A stretch of DNA of 64,000 nucleotides, taken from NCBI RefSeq assembly GCF_014636315.1, contig NZ_BMED01000001.1:1865717-1929716 (forward strand), in the 5' to 3' direction. The translations under genes were made by a program, and so were the position numbers. Positions 18,167-26,234 of this stretch are shown here, one piece after another. The stretch's first letter is position 1, and every line of letters begins with the position of its first letter. Origin of the DNA: Parundibacterium terreum (GTDB taxonomy: Bacteria > Pseudomonadota > Gammaproteobacteria > Burkholderiales > Burkholderiaceae_D). A model generated the notes under the pieces. That model had not been told where the DNA came from and searched no databases. It saw only the letters and a list, made by a program, of their open reading frames with translations.

Positions 18167-18802
18167 TTAATAAGCGGCGGTAATCACTTGCTTGGAATGC
18201 GCTGCCGACTCCAGTTCCGTCACAAATGCATCGGCGTAATCGGCGTAAGAAATTTTGCTGTTACCCGCAGCGTCGCTGATCAGCGTGTCAACGCCGACAC
18301 GGAAAACACCCTTCTTGTCGCCTGGGCCAATCTCGGCCGCTGGCGCAAAGAAAGTCCAGTCTATATCCTGGGCCTCGCGCAGTACATCCAATGCCTTGCG
18401 ATGTGCAATCGCATACGGTTTGTACATATCGGGAAAACCTGGAGCGTCGACCAATTGCAAACCTGGCGCAACAAACAGGCTACCCGCTCCGCCAACTACG
18501 ACTACACGCTTGATGCCTGCTGCCCGCGCAGCCGCAATCAGCACGCTAGCCTGCTTGATAACCAGATCTGCAGATTCCGCTCCCGGACCAAAAGCGCTTG
18601 CCAGCACATCATGACCTTTTATCGCCGCTGCCAGCGCCGTGGCATCAAAACTGTCTACCGTTACTGCCTGCGTGCCAGCCAACTCCGCCGGTAAAGCCGC
18701 AGTGCGGCGTGTGATTGCCGTTACCTGGTGCTTGCGCTGTACCGCTTGCTGAGCAATCTGGCTGCCTATGCTTCCTGTTGCGCCTATCAGTGCGATTTTC
18801 AT
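18167..18802 (-). CDS. NAD(P)-binding oxidoreductase of the NmrA/YwnB type
   Basis: Atypical short-chain dehydrogenase of 211 residues with an N-terminal Rossmann nucleotide-binding motif GATGSIG at 7-13. The family pattern (VVVGGAGSLFVAPG, DWTFFAPAAEIGPG) is that of the NAD(P)H-binding proteins related to B. subtilis YwnB. The catalytic Tyr/Lys of classical SDRs is not evident. The gene follows an Rrf2 regulator on the same strand, the same pairing as ywnA-ywnB in Bacillus. Each of the two genes has its own copy of a TGTATCTA-type palindrome in front, so it is very probably a target of that regulator. Confidence 0.85.
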   Translation of the reverse strand: MKIALIGATGSIGSQIAQQAVQRKHQVTAITRRTAALPAELAGTQAVTVDSFDATALAAAIKGHDVLASAFGPGAESADLVIKQASVLIAAARAAGIKRVVVVGGAGSLFVAPGLQLVDAPGFPDMYKPYAIAHRKALDVLREAQDIDWTFFAPAAEIGPGDKKGVFRVGVDTLISDAAGNSKISYADYADAFVTELESAAHSKQVITAAY

Positions 18803-18821
18803 GTCATTTCCTTTTTGATTA

Positions 18822-18846
18822 ATATGTATCTATATTGGATACATAT
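18822..18846 (-). promoter_or_regulatory. Rrf2-type operator in front of the NAD(P)-binding protein
   Basis: A perfect 9-base inverted repeat ATATGTATC / GATACATAT with a 7-base spacer is centred 32 bases before the start of the oxidoreductase gene. The core TGTATCTA-N3-TGGATACA matches the palindrome in front of the Rrf2 gene (19340-19358). Confidence 0.75.
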
Positions 18847-18905
18847 AGATATAAAAAAATTGGCTAAGCCTTGTTTAGCCAATCCACCACTCTCTTGAAG
18901 CCTAA

Positions 18906-19325
18906 CTACTTCTTGCCCGACAAATCCTTCAAGACATCCTGCACGCTAATTCCTGCGATCACCGATTCCATCGCGTTTTCCGCTTTGGCAATCACCCCCT
19001 CCAGCACAACGGTAATGCCGCGCCCTACCTCGCATGCCGGATTCGGCGCGTTCGCATGCAGAGCAAGAATGCCCGGCTCATCCACCGCGCGATAAATCTG
19101 CAATAAGGATATCTCTGCCGCGGGCCGCGCCAGCATCGCGCCGCCGGAACTTCCCATCGCCGCCGTCGTCAGGCCAGCCTTGTTCAGCATGCCGAGTATG
19201 CGCCGTATCATGGCCGGGTTGGTATTGACGCTGCCGGCTATCATGGACGAAGAGACCGGCCCTTCTGTCGATGCCAGCAAGGCCATGATATGTACCCCGA
19301 CTGCAAAACGATGGCTAGTATTCAT
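18906..19325 (-). CDS. Rrf2-family transcriptional regulator with a single cysteine
   Basis: Winged-helix Rrf2 protein of 139 residues (HRFAVGVHIMALLA, NPAMIRRILGMLNKAGL). It lacks the three-cysteine iron-sulfur cluster of IscR and NsrR and has only one cysteine, C98 in NPACEVGRG. This is the pattern of the YwnA/SaiR-like thiol-sensing Rrf2 subgroup. It is followed by an NAD(P)-binding oxidoreductase gene, as in ywnA-ywnB. An operator palindrome lies 15 bases upstream, so autoregulation is likely. A role in sensing oxidants or electrophiles through C98 is an inference from the family. Confidence 0.88.
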   Translation of the reverse strand: MNTSHRFAVGVHIMALLASTEGPVSSSMIAGSVNTNPAMIRRILGMLNKAGLTTAAMGSSGGAMLARPAAEISLLQIYRAVDEPGILALHANAPNPACEVGRGITVVLEGVIAKAENAMESVIAGISVQDVLKDLSGKK

Positions 19326-19339
19326 GTAAAATCCTAATA

Positions 19340-19358
19340 TGTATCTATTTTAGATACA
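19340..19358 (-). promoter_or_regulatory. Rrf2-type operator in front of the regulator gene
   Basis: Perfect inverted repeat TGTATCTA-TTT-TAGATACA, ending 15 bases from the ATG of the Rrf2 gene. It matches the site at 18822-18846 and suggests autorepression. The next 200 bases (to 19568) hold no gene. Confidence 0.75.
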
Positions 19359-19567
19359 GTTAATTTTCATTGCAAGCGAATTTTACGTCGGATTCTTTGG
19401 CATAACCGGCAAAACCTGCTGGCACGGTTGCTGGCAGGCCTATTTGCCCACGCACCCCGGGTACCTGAAGCCGTGCCGCCGGAGCCGCATAACATCCAGC
19501 TCGGTGTAAAATTCCGGCATCCGCGCGCCTCTTGCGCCTCATAACTTGTTACTCGCCGCCCTTATCC

Positions 19568-20593
19568 ATGAAACCACCAATACGCTGGGGCATACTCGGC
19601 ACCGGCCAGATTGCCCGCCAGTTTGCAGATGCGCTGGCAGAGTTGCCGGATGCAAGTCTACATGCAGTTGCATCGCGCCAACTGGGCAATGCACAGGCAT
19701 TTGCTGCTGCATGCAATCAGACAAGCAATAAGGCAAGCAATAAAACGAGTACAGCCATCCGCTGCTATGGCGATTACCAGTCGCTGGTACAGGACGCAGA
19801 TGTGGATGTGATCTATGTAGCGACTCCGCATGCAATGCACACCGAAAATACCTTGCTGGCGCTGCGTGCAGGCAAACCCGTGTTATGCGAAAAACCTTTC
19901 ACGATGAATGCGCGGCAAGCAGGCGAAGTGATGGCCGTCGCGCGCGAGAAAAAACTATTCTTGATGGAGGCAATGTGGTCGCGCTTCATGCCGGCAATGC
20001 TGGAAGTAAAACGGCTGCTGGCGGCCGGTGAGATAGGCAAGCCGAAACTGCTGCAGGCAGATTTCGGCTTTGCCTCCGACCTGGGGCCGCAACATCGCCT
20101 GCTTGATCCCGCACTGGGAGGTGGCGCCCTGCTGGATATAGGCATCTATCCGCTATCCATGGCATCCTACCTGCTGGGAGAAGTGGTCGCCGTGCAGGCA
20201 ATCGCTGAACTGGGCAGTACCGGTGTGGACGAACAAACCAGTTTCATGCTGACGCATAAGGATGGCGGGCTATCTTCCTGCCTGTGCTCGATCAAGGCAG
20301 CCACCCCGACAGAATTATTCATTGCAGGCGACAAAGGAAATATCCGCCTGCATGCTCCCTTCTACCGCTGCACCGAACTGACTATCACGCAAGAGCAAGC
20401 CGAGCCACGCACCATCAGCCTGCCGGTACTGGGCAACGGCTACACGCACCAGGCGATAGAAACCATGCGCTGCCTGCGCGCCGGCCTGACTGAAAGCCCA
20501 GTGATGCCGCTGGATGAGACCCTGGCGCTGATGGGATGGATGGACAGCATGCGGCGGCAATTCGGCCTCAGCTATGCGGAAGACAAGATCTAG
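19568..20593 (+). CDS. Gfo/Idh/MocA-family oxidoreductase
   Basis: NAD(P)-dependent oxidoreductase of 341 residues. The Rossmann motif is IRWGILGTGQIARQFADAL, the cofactor-side lysine is in GKPVLCEKPFTMN, and the C-terminal domain carries DIGIYPLSMASYLLGE. The overall pattern resembles the dimeric dihydrodiol dehydrogenase/glucose-fructose oxidoreductase branch. ATG 19568 is chosen in preference to an ATG 36 bases upstream because it begins the family N-terminus. A tandem duplication coding SNKASNKTST (about residues 52-61) inserts extra residues before the second beta strand. It is probably a monocistron; the substrate is unknown. Confidence 0.87.
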   Translation: MKPPIRWGILGTGQIARQFADALAELPDASLHAVASRQLGNAQAFAAACNQTSNKASNKTSTAIRCYGDYQSLVQDADVDVIYVATPHAMHTENTLLALRAGKPVLCEKPFTMNARQAGEVMAVAREKKLFLMEAMWSRFMPAMLEVKRLLAAGEIGKPKLLQADFGFASDLGPQHRLLDPALGGGALLDIGIYPLSMASYLLGEVVAVQAIAELGSTGVDEQTSFMLTHKDGGLSSCLCSIKAATPTELFIAGDKGNIRLHAPFYRCTELTITQEQAEPRTISLPVLGNGYTHQAIETMRCLRAGLTESPVMPLDETLALMGWMDSMRRQFGLSYAEDKI

Positions 20594-20703
20594 GCAAGGA
20601 ACCAGTCTGAATCCCTTGCAAGCGGCAGATTTTATTGCTTGCCCCTGCCGCCGCCGCAGGGCTATGATGAACAGCATCATTTGATCAACTCAGGGCGAGG
20701 GAT

Positions 20704-22107
20704 ATGGTCGTACGAGCGCATCAGTACACCCACACTGCAGGCGGCAAGACCTACGGTTTTGATAGCCTGAAAGACCTGATGGCAAAAGCCACGCCGCTAC
20801 GCTCTGGCGACATGCTCGCGGGAGTTGCGGCGGATACCGCGGAACAGCGGGTGGTGGCGCAAATGGCGCTGGCGGAATTGCCGCTGGCGACCTTCCTCAA
20901 TGAAGCACTGATTCCCTACGAAGAAGACGACATCACGCGCCTGATCATGGATAGCCATGATGCTGCCGCCTTCACCCCGGTCAGCCATTTGACTGTCGGC
21001 GATTTCCGCAACTGGCTGCTGGGCGACGACGCAGATAGCGCAGCACTGGCAACACTCGCTCCGGGCATTACGCCGGAAATGGCGGCCGCCGTGAGCAAGA
21101 TCATGCGTAACCAGGACCTGATCCTGGTCGCGCAGAAATGCCGCGTGACGACGGCCTTTCGTAGCACCATAGGCCTGCCCGGCCGCCTGTCCACCCGGTT
21201 GCAACCCAATCACCCCACGGATGACGCCAGCGGCATCGCCGCCAGTTTGCTGGATGGCTTGCTCTATGGCTCCGGCGACGCCGTGATCGGCATCAACCCC
21301 GCCACCGATAACCTGCCGCAAGTGATGCGGCTGCTGAGCATGATGGACGAAGTCATCCGCCAGTACGACATCCCCACCCAGTCCTGCGTGCTGACCCATG
21401 TCACCAATACGATAGAGGCAATCAGGCGCGGAGCACCTGTTGACCTGGTATTCCAGTCCATAGGCGGCACCGAGGCGACCAACCGCAGTTTTGGCGTCAG
21501 CCTGCCCCTGCTGGAGGAGGCGCTGCAAGCCGCATTGTCCTTGCAGCGCGGCACGGCAGGTAACAATGTGATGTACTTCGAAACCGGCCAGGGCAGCGCC
21601 CTTTCTGCCAACGCGCATCACGGTCTGGACCAGCAAACCTGCGAGGCGCGCGCCTATGCGGTGGCACGCCGTTTCAATCCCCTGCTGGTCAATACCGTGG
21701 TCGGCTTTATCGGACCGGAATACCTGTTTGACGGCAAGCAAATCATACGCGCAGGACTGGAAGACCATTTCTGCGGCAAGCTGCTGGGCCTGCCTATGGG
21801 TTGCGATGTCTGCTATACCAACCATGCCGAGGCCGACCAGAACGACATGGACGTGTTGCTGACCCTGCTAGGCACGGCCGGCTGTAATTTCATCATGGGT
21901 GTGCCCGGCTCGGATGACATCATGCTGAACTACCAGACTACTTCATTTCACGACGCGCTGTATGTGCGCCGCGTTCTCGGATTGAGTCCAGCACCGGAAT
22001 TTGAAGCCTGGCTGCACAAGATGCAGATAATCAATGGTAATGGCGAGTTTCGATTGACTGAAACGCTGCCGCCCGCTTTTCAAAAAGCCCTGCTGCGACT
22101 CTCCTAG
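20704..22107 (+). CDS. eutB: Ethanolamine ammonia-lyase large subunit
   Basis: Heavy chain of the adenosylcobalamin-dependent enzyme that splits ethanolamine into acetaldehyde and ammonia. The 467-residue product has the usual length and family blocks: RSGDMLAGVAA, the substrate pocket region QNDMDVLLTLLGTAGCNFIMG, and GSDDIMLNYQTTSFHD. It is followed 11 bases later by eutC, as in the short, microcompartment-free eut loci of betaproteobacteria. No shell protein, reactivase, ethanolamine permease or acetaldehyde dehydrogenase gene is adjacent, so those functions must be elsewhere. A purine-rich ribosome binding site precedes the ATG. Confidence 0.96.
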   Translation: MVVRAHQYTHTAGGKTYGFDSLKDLMAKATPLRSGDMLAGVAADTAEQRVVAQMALAELPLATFLNEALIPYEEDDITRLIMDSHDAAAFTPVSHLTVGDFRNWLLGDDADSAALATLAPGITPEMAAAVSKIMRNQDLILVAQKCRVTTAFRSTIGLPGRLSTRLQPNHPTDDASGIAASLLDGLLYGSGDAVIGINPATDNLPQVMRLLSMMDEVIRQYDIPTQSCVLTHVTNTIEAIRRGAPVDLVFQSIGGTEATNRSFGVSLPLLEEALQAALSLQRGTAGNNVMYFETGQGSALSANAHHGLDQQTCEARAYAVARRFNPLLVNTVVGFIGPEYLFDGKQIIRAGLEDHFCGKLLGLPMGCDVCYTNHAEADQNDMDVLLTLLGTAGCNFIMGVPGSDDIMLNYQTTSFHDALYVRRVLGLSPAPEFEAWLHKMQIINGNGEFRLTETLPPAFQKALLRLS

Positions 22108-22118
22108 CCGCGTAAATC

Positions 22119-22937
22119 ATGAGTGATAAAAAAGCCCCCGTCACGCGCAATCCCTGGGACAGCCTGCGCCGTTTCACCGCAGCCCGCATTGCCCTGGGCA
22201 GGGCCGGCATCAGTTTGCCAAGCGCGACGCAACTGGACTTCCAGTTGGCACATGCAAAGGCGCGCGACGCCGTGCATCTGGCGCTGGACATTCCATCGCT
22301 GCAACGGGATATCAATGCATCCATCAATAGCAATAGCCCCTGCCTGGTACTGCATAGCGCAGCCGCCGATCGCGGCGTTTACCTGCAACGCCCCGATCTG
22401 GGTCGTATGCTGGATAGCGCCTCCCGGAAAATCCTTGAAAATGCAAAATCTGTCTCAGCAGATCGCCGCTATGACGTCGCCTTTGTCATCGCCGATGGAC
22501 TGTCTGCCCTCGCCATCGCACAGCATGCTGCGCCTCTGCTCCATACGGTATGGGAAAGGATGGCGAAGGAAAATTGGTCTATCGCACCGGTTTGCATCGT
22601 CCAGCAAGGCCGGGTCGCCATTGGCGACGAAGTCGGCGAATTGCTAGGCGCAAGAATGGTGGTCGTGCTGATAGGTGAAAGGCCGGGTCTGAGTTCGCCA
22701 GACAGCATGGGACTGTACCTGACCTGGGCCCCACGCAACGGACTCACCGATGCCAGCCGCAATTGCATTTCCAATGTACGGCCGGAAGGACTGCGCTATG
22801 AAGATGCTGCGGACAAGCTGTTCTATCTGATGTCGCAATCGTTCGCACGGCAATTGTCCGGGGTAGAACTGAAGGATGACGCTGCAGATGCCCCGGCACT
22901 GCTGGCAGCCGAATCCAGGAATTTCCTCCTGGAATAA
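22119..22937 (+). CDS. eutC: Ethanolamine ammonia-lyase small subunit
   Basis: Light chain that forms the base-on adenosylcobalamin site together with EutB; 272 residues. The diagnostic blocks are all present: [75 protein letters not shown] and [15 protein letters not shown]. It starts 11 bases after the eutB stop and is clearly co-transcribed. No terminator is obvious after the stop; about 80 bases later a new promoter region begins, followed by a cobalamin riboswitch that belongs to the next operon, not to eutBC. Confidence 0.96.
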   Translation: MSDKKAPVTRNPWDSLRRFTAARIALGRAGISLPSATQLDFQLAHAKARDAVHLALDIPSLQRDINASINSNSPCLVLHSAAADRGVYLQRPDLGRMLDSASRKILENAKSVSADRRYDVAFVIADGLSALAIAQHAAPLLHTVWERMAKENWSIAPVCIVQQGRVAIGDEVGELLGARMVVVLIGERPGLSSPDSMGLYLTWAPRNGLTDASRNCISNVRPEGLRYEDAADKLFYLMSQSFARQLSGVELKDDAADAPALLAAESRNFLLE

Positions 22938-23014
22938 TTTTCCAGATTTTCATTTTGTGCGGGCTTATTGGCCTCGCATGAAAAATTTTAACCTCTCATG
23001 CTATGGGCCAACTT

Positions 23015-23048
23015 ACGTTTACGTAAACGTCAATTAGTATGCTATTCT
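23015..23048 (+). promoter_or_regulatory. LiuR-like MerR-type operator and promoter of the valine operon
   Basis: A perfect 16-base palindrome ACGTTTACGTAAACGT (23015-23030) overlaps TTTACGTAAACGTCAA (23018-23033), which resembles the binding motif reported for LiuR, the MerR-family regulator of branched-chain amino acid degradation in proteobacteria. TTTACG (23018-23023) can serve as -35 and TATTCT (23043-23048) as -10, separated by 19 bases, the long spacer typical of MerR-regulated promoters. Predicted transcription starts near 23055, at the first base of the riboswitch. The motif comparison is from memory and should be verified. Confidence 0.65.
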
Positions 23049-23054
23049 AGATTT

Positions 23055-23248
23055 AACAGGTGCGCTGCCCATCATCTTGGGCAGCGTTAAACGGGAAAGC
23101 GGTTCATGCCGGAGTAGTTCAATCCGGCACCAAGCCCCTGCTGCCTCCGCAACGGTATGTGAGTGCGGTTACATCATCACGCCACTGGTTCATGCATGGA
23201 CTGGGAAGGCGATGTAACAAGACTTGCAAGCCCGGATACCGGCCTGTT
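23055..23248 (+). promoter_or_regulatory. Cobalamin (B12) riboswitch
   Basis: All conserved blocks of the cobalamin aptamer occur in order: a closing stem AACAGG (23055-23060) / CCTGTT (23243-23248); GTTAAACGGGAA; CGGTT; a CCGG arm; CTGCCTCCGCAAC with GGTA (the consensus has CCCCCGCAAC, one base changed); GCCACTG; GGGAAGGCG; and the B12 box region AAGCCCGGATACCGGCCT. An optional arm GCTGCCC/GGGCAGC is near the 5' end. The next gene downstream is mmsA, 281 bases away, with no cobalamin gene in between. Such switches normally repress when B12 is bound. A CCTGTTGATCATCAGG near-palindrome can compete with the closing stem. Confidence 0.93.
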
Positions 23249-23528
23249 GATCATCAGGAAAACATTGCGGAAGGCCATGTTTGAACGGAAGCGGCTCGCG
23301 TGCCACACGCAGGCGATGCTTCGTTCTCTCAATGCCTGGCATAGTTTCCCCGAGGTCTGCTTGCGTACGGAAGGTGCGCAAGGGGTGTCTGACACCCATG
23401 GCCGGAACTGCCTTGCCCCTGACATCACCATCTGGTCGAGGCCGTTCCGTTTTCAGGCAAAGGCTTTACCCGCAAGCTGCGAGCAACAGACTCGCCTCGG
23501 GTAGCGCCGTCCGTACAGGAGACGCATC
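23249..23528 (+). other. Long mmsA leader after the riboswitch
   Basis: These 280 bases between aptamer and mmsA hold no recognisable gene. A possible frame runs from ATG 23278 to 23504 (75 codons) behind GGAAGG but with spacing too short, and its product resembles nothing I know. A stem-loop TACCCG/CGGGTA (23467-23503) with an inner GCGAG/CTCGC arm stands just before the mmsA ribosome binding site AGGAG (23517-23521) and may be part of the expression platform. No terminator with a U-tract is evident. Confidence 0.5.
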
Positions 23529-25064
23529 ATGCAGCAAGGCTCTAATTCTTCCTCCCCATCCACTTCGTCCATCCCCACCGTCAAACTGCTGATCAACGGC
23601 CAGTTGCTCGAATCCAAAAGCGAACAATGGCGCAGCATCATCAACCCCGCCACCCAGAAAGTGATTGCCCGCGTACCCTTCGCCACTCCGGAAGAAATGC
23701 AGTTGGCGGTCGCCAGTGCGAAGCAGGCCTTCAGCACCTGGCGCAAGACGGCGATAGGCGCACGCGCGCGCATCTTCCTGAAATACCAGCAACTGATACG
23801 CGAGAACATGCAGGAACTGGCCGCCATCCTGACTGCAGAACAAGGCAAGACGCTGGCAGACGCCGAAGGTGATATTTTCCGCGGACTGGAAGTAGTAGAG
23901 CATGCAGCCAATATCGGCAGCCTGCAAATGGGCGAATTAGCCAGCAACGTGGCCAGCGGAGTCGATACCTACTCCATCAACCAGCCGCTGGGCGTGTGTG
24001 CCGGCATCACTCCATTCAATTTCCCGGCAATGATACCGTTGTGGATGTTTCCGATGGCGATCGCTTGCGGCAACACCTTCATTCTGAAACCTTCGGAGCA
24101 GGACCCGATGGTGACGATGCGGCTGGCGGAACTGGCGATACAGGCCGGTATCCCGGCCGGCGTGCTGAACGTCGTGCATGGCGGCGAAGAGATCGTGAAT
24201 GCGATTTGCGATCATCCGGATATCAAGGCAGTGTCCTTCGTCGGCTCGACCCGGGTCGGCACCCACGTGTATAAGCGCGCCACATTGGCAGGCAAACGCG
24301 CGCAATGCATGATGGGCGCAAAAAACCACGCCATCGTCTTGCCGGATGCAAACAAGGAACAGACCTTGAATAACCTGGCTGGCGCAGCGTTCGGTGCAGC
24401 AGGCCAGCGCTGCATGGCCCTGTCGGTAGTGATAATGGTCGGCGAAGCCCAGGCCTGGATACCGGAGCTGCTGGACAAGGCACGCTCGCTGCAGGTAAAC
24501 GCCGGTGTTGAACCGAATACAGATATCGGCCCCGTCATTTCCAGCCAGGCCAAGGCCAGGGTCACAGGCCTGATAGAGCAAGGCGTGCGGGAGGGAGCGC
24601 AACTGGTGCTGGACGGCCGCAACCCGCAGGTTGCCGGCTACGAGGAAGGCAATTTTGTCGGCCCCACCGTGTTCACCGGTGTGCAGGCCGGCATGCGCAT
24701 CTATGAAGAAGAAATATTCGGGCCCGTGCTGTGCGTGATGCACGCAGATAGCCTGCAGGAAGCAATCGCCATCATCAACGCCAACCCGAATGGCAATGGC
24801 ACCGCGCTGTTCACGCAATCCGGCGCTGCCGCCCGCACCTTTGAAGAGGACATCGATGTCGGCCAGATCGGTATCAACGTGCCTATTCCCGTGCCCGTAC
24901 CGCTGTTCTCGTTTACCGGTTCACGTGCATCCAAGCTGGGTGATCTGGGCCCGTATGGCAAGCAGGTTATTGCCTTCTATACGCAGACCAAGACCATCAC
25001 TGCACGCTGGTTTGACGACAGCACAACATCCGGCAAGGTCAATACGACAATCAACCTGAAATAG
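23529..25064 (+). CDS. mmsA: CoA-acylating methylmalonate-semialdehyde dehydrogenase
   Basis: Last enzyme of the valine branch: methylmalonate semialdehyde + NAD+ + CoA gives propionyl-CoA + CO2 + NADH, in the cytoplasm. The 511-residue product belongs to the aldehyde dehydrogenase superfamily and has the MmsA pattern, with the catalytic cysteine in [12 protein letters not shown], the [15 protein letters not shown] opening and [13 protein letters not shown]. The N-terminus has a short Ser/Pro-rich extension. A clear AGGAG site precedes the ATG by seven bases. It is the first gene of a five-gene operon, and its leader carries a cobalamin riboswitch and a LiuR-like promoter. Confidence 0.94.
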   Translation: MQQGSNSSSPSTSSIPTVKLLINGQLLESKSEQWRSIINPATQKVIARVPFATPEEMQLAVASAKQAFSTWRKTAIGARARIFLKYQQLIRENMQELAAILTAEQGKTLADAEGDIFRGLEVVEHAANIGSLQMGELASNVASGVDTYSINQPLGVCAGITPFNFPAMIPLWMFPMAIACGNTFILKPSEQDPMVTMRLAELAIQAGIPAGVLNVVHGGEEIVNAICDHPDIKAVSFVGSTRVGTHVYKRATLAGKRAQCMMGAKNHAIVLPDANKEQTLNNLAGAAFGAAGQRCMALSVVIMVGEAQAWIPELLDKARSLQVNAGVEPNTDIGPVISSQAKARVTGLIEQGVREGAQLVLDGRNPQVAGYEEGNFVGPTVFTGVQAGMRIYEEEIFGPVLCVMHADSLQEAIAIINANPNGNGTALFTQSGAAARTFEEDIDVGQIGINVPIPVPVPLFSFTGSRASKLGDLGPYGKQVIAFYTQTKTITARWFDDSTTSGKVNTTINLK

Positions 25065-25073
25065 GCGGGCACC

Positions 25074-26234
25074 ATGGACTTCGAATTGAATGAAGACCAG
25101 CGCGCCTACCAGCAATCTGCCAGGGATTTTGCTACCCATGAAATGGCGGCCAAGGCGGCCCACTGGGATGCGGAATCCATCTTCCCGCTGGACGTCATCG
25201 CCCATGCGGGAGAACTCGGCTTTTGCGGCATATATGTGCCGCAGGATGCCGGCGGGCTGGGATTGTCGCGACTGGATGCAGTAATAGTGTTTGAAGAACT
25301 GGCACGCGCCTGTCCTTCGACCGCTGCCTATATCACGATACACAATATGGCGACCTGGATGATAGCGCAATGGGCAACACCGGAAGTGCGCAACACCTGG
25401 GTTGAGCAACTGGCATCCGGCAAGAAGCTGGCATCGTATTGCCTGACCGAGGCCGGCGCCGGCTCCGACGCCGCATCGCTGACCACATCGGCAACGCTGA
25501 ACGGTGATGAGTACATCATCAATGGCGCCAAGGCATTCATCTCCGGCGCAGGAGCCACTAAGGTGCTGGTAGTGATGGCACGCAGCGGCGCGGCAGGCTC
25601 CGCTGGCATCTCTGCCTTTGCGGTGCCGGCAGACCTGCCCGGCATCAGCTATGGCCGCAAGGAAGACAAGATGGGTTGGAACAGCCAGCCGACCCGCACC
25701 ATCAGCTTTGACAAGGTACGCATCCCGCGCTCCCATCTGCTGGGCCAGGAAGGCGAAGGCTTTCGCATGGCAATGCGTGGCCTGGACGGCGGCCGCATCA
25801 ATATCGCCACCTGCTCCATAGGTGCAGCGCAATCTGCGCTGAACAGCGCACAGACCTATATGAATGAGCGCATGCAGTTCAAGCAGCGCCTGTCCGATTT
25901 CCAGGCACTGCAGTTCAAGCTGGCCGATATGCAGACCGAGCTGGTGGCGGCACGCCAGATGGTCAGGCTGGCAGCAACCAAGCTGGACATGCAGGCACCC
26001 AATGCCTCCGTGTACTGCGCGATGGCCAAAAGGCTCGCCACCGATACCGGCTTCACCGTCTGCAACGAAGCGCTGCAGATCCACGGCGGCTACGGCTATA
26101 TCCGCGAGTATCCGCTGGAGCGCTACCTGCGGGACGTGCGCGTGCACCAGATCCTGGAAGGTACCAATGAAATCATGCGCGTCATCGTCGCGCGCCACCT
26201 TCTCAACCAGTCACCCAGCGAGGAATTCCTATGA
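25074..26234 (+). CDS. Acyl-CoA dehydrogenase, probably isobutyryl-CoA dehydrogenase
   Basis: FAD-dependent acyl-CoA dehydrogenase of 386 residues. Family signatures are SYCLTEAGAGSDAASLTT and, at the C-terminus, QIHGGYGYIREYPLERYLRD and HQILEGTNEIMRVI, where the glutamate of EGTNE is the catalytic base. In this operon it most likely oxidises isobutyryl-CoA to methacrylyl-CoA, the ACAD8-like step of valine degradation. It starts nine bases after mmsA and its last four bases overlap the next start. A 2-methylbutyryl-CoA activity cannot be excluded. Electrons would go to ETF, whose genes are not here. Confidence 0.9.
   Translation: MDFELNEDQRAYQQSARDFATHEMAAKAAHWDAESIFPLDVIAHAGELGFCGIYVPQDAGGLGLSRLDAVIVFEELARACPSTAAYITIHNMATWMIAQWATPEVRNTWVEQLASGKKLASYCLTEAGAGSDAASLTTSATLNGDEYIINGAKAFISGAGATKVLVVMARSGAAGSAGISAFAVPADLPGISYGRKEDKMGWNSQPTRTISFDKVRIPRSHLLGQEGEGFRMAMRGLDGGRINIATCSIGAAQSALNSAQTYMNERMQFKQRLSDFQALQFKLADMQTELVAARQMVRLAATKLDMQAPNASVYCAMAKRLATDTGFTVCNEALQIHGGYGYIREYPLERYLRDVRVHQILEGTNEIMRVIVARHLLNQSPSEEFL

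Noticed and set aside
20797..21825. 342-codon minus-strand frame opposite eutB
   Set aside because: It lies entirely inside eutB, reads as low-complexity Q/A/G-rich sequence and has no ribosome binding site; it is a shadow of the real gene.
23055..23248. The cobalamin riboswitch as the regulator of eutBC
   Set aside because: It lies downstream of eutC and is read in the same direction, so it can act only on what follows it.
24921..26198. 425-codon minus-strand frame opposite the acyl-CoA dehydrogenase gene
   Set aside because: It covers a gene with intact family motifs on the plus strand and crosses the mmsA end; its product matches no family I know.
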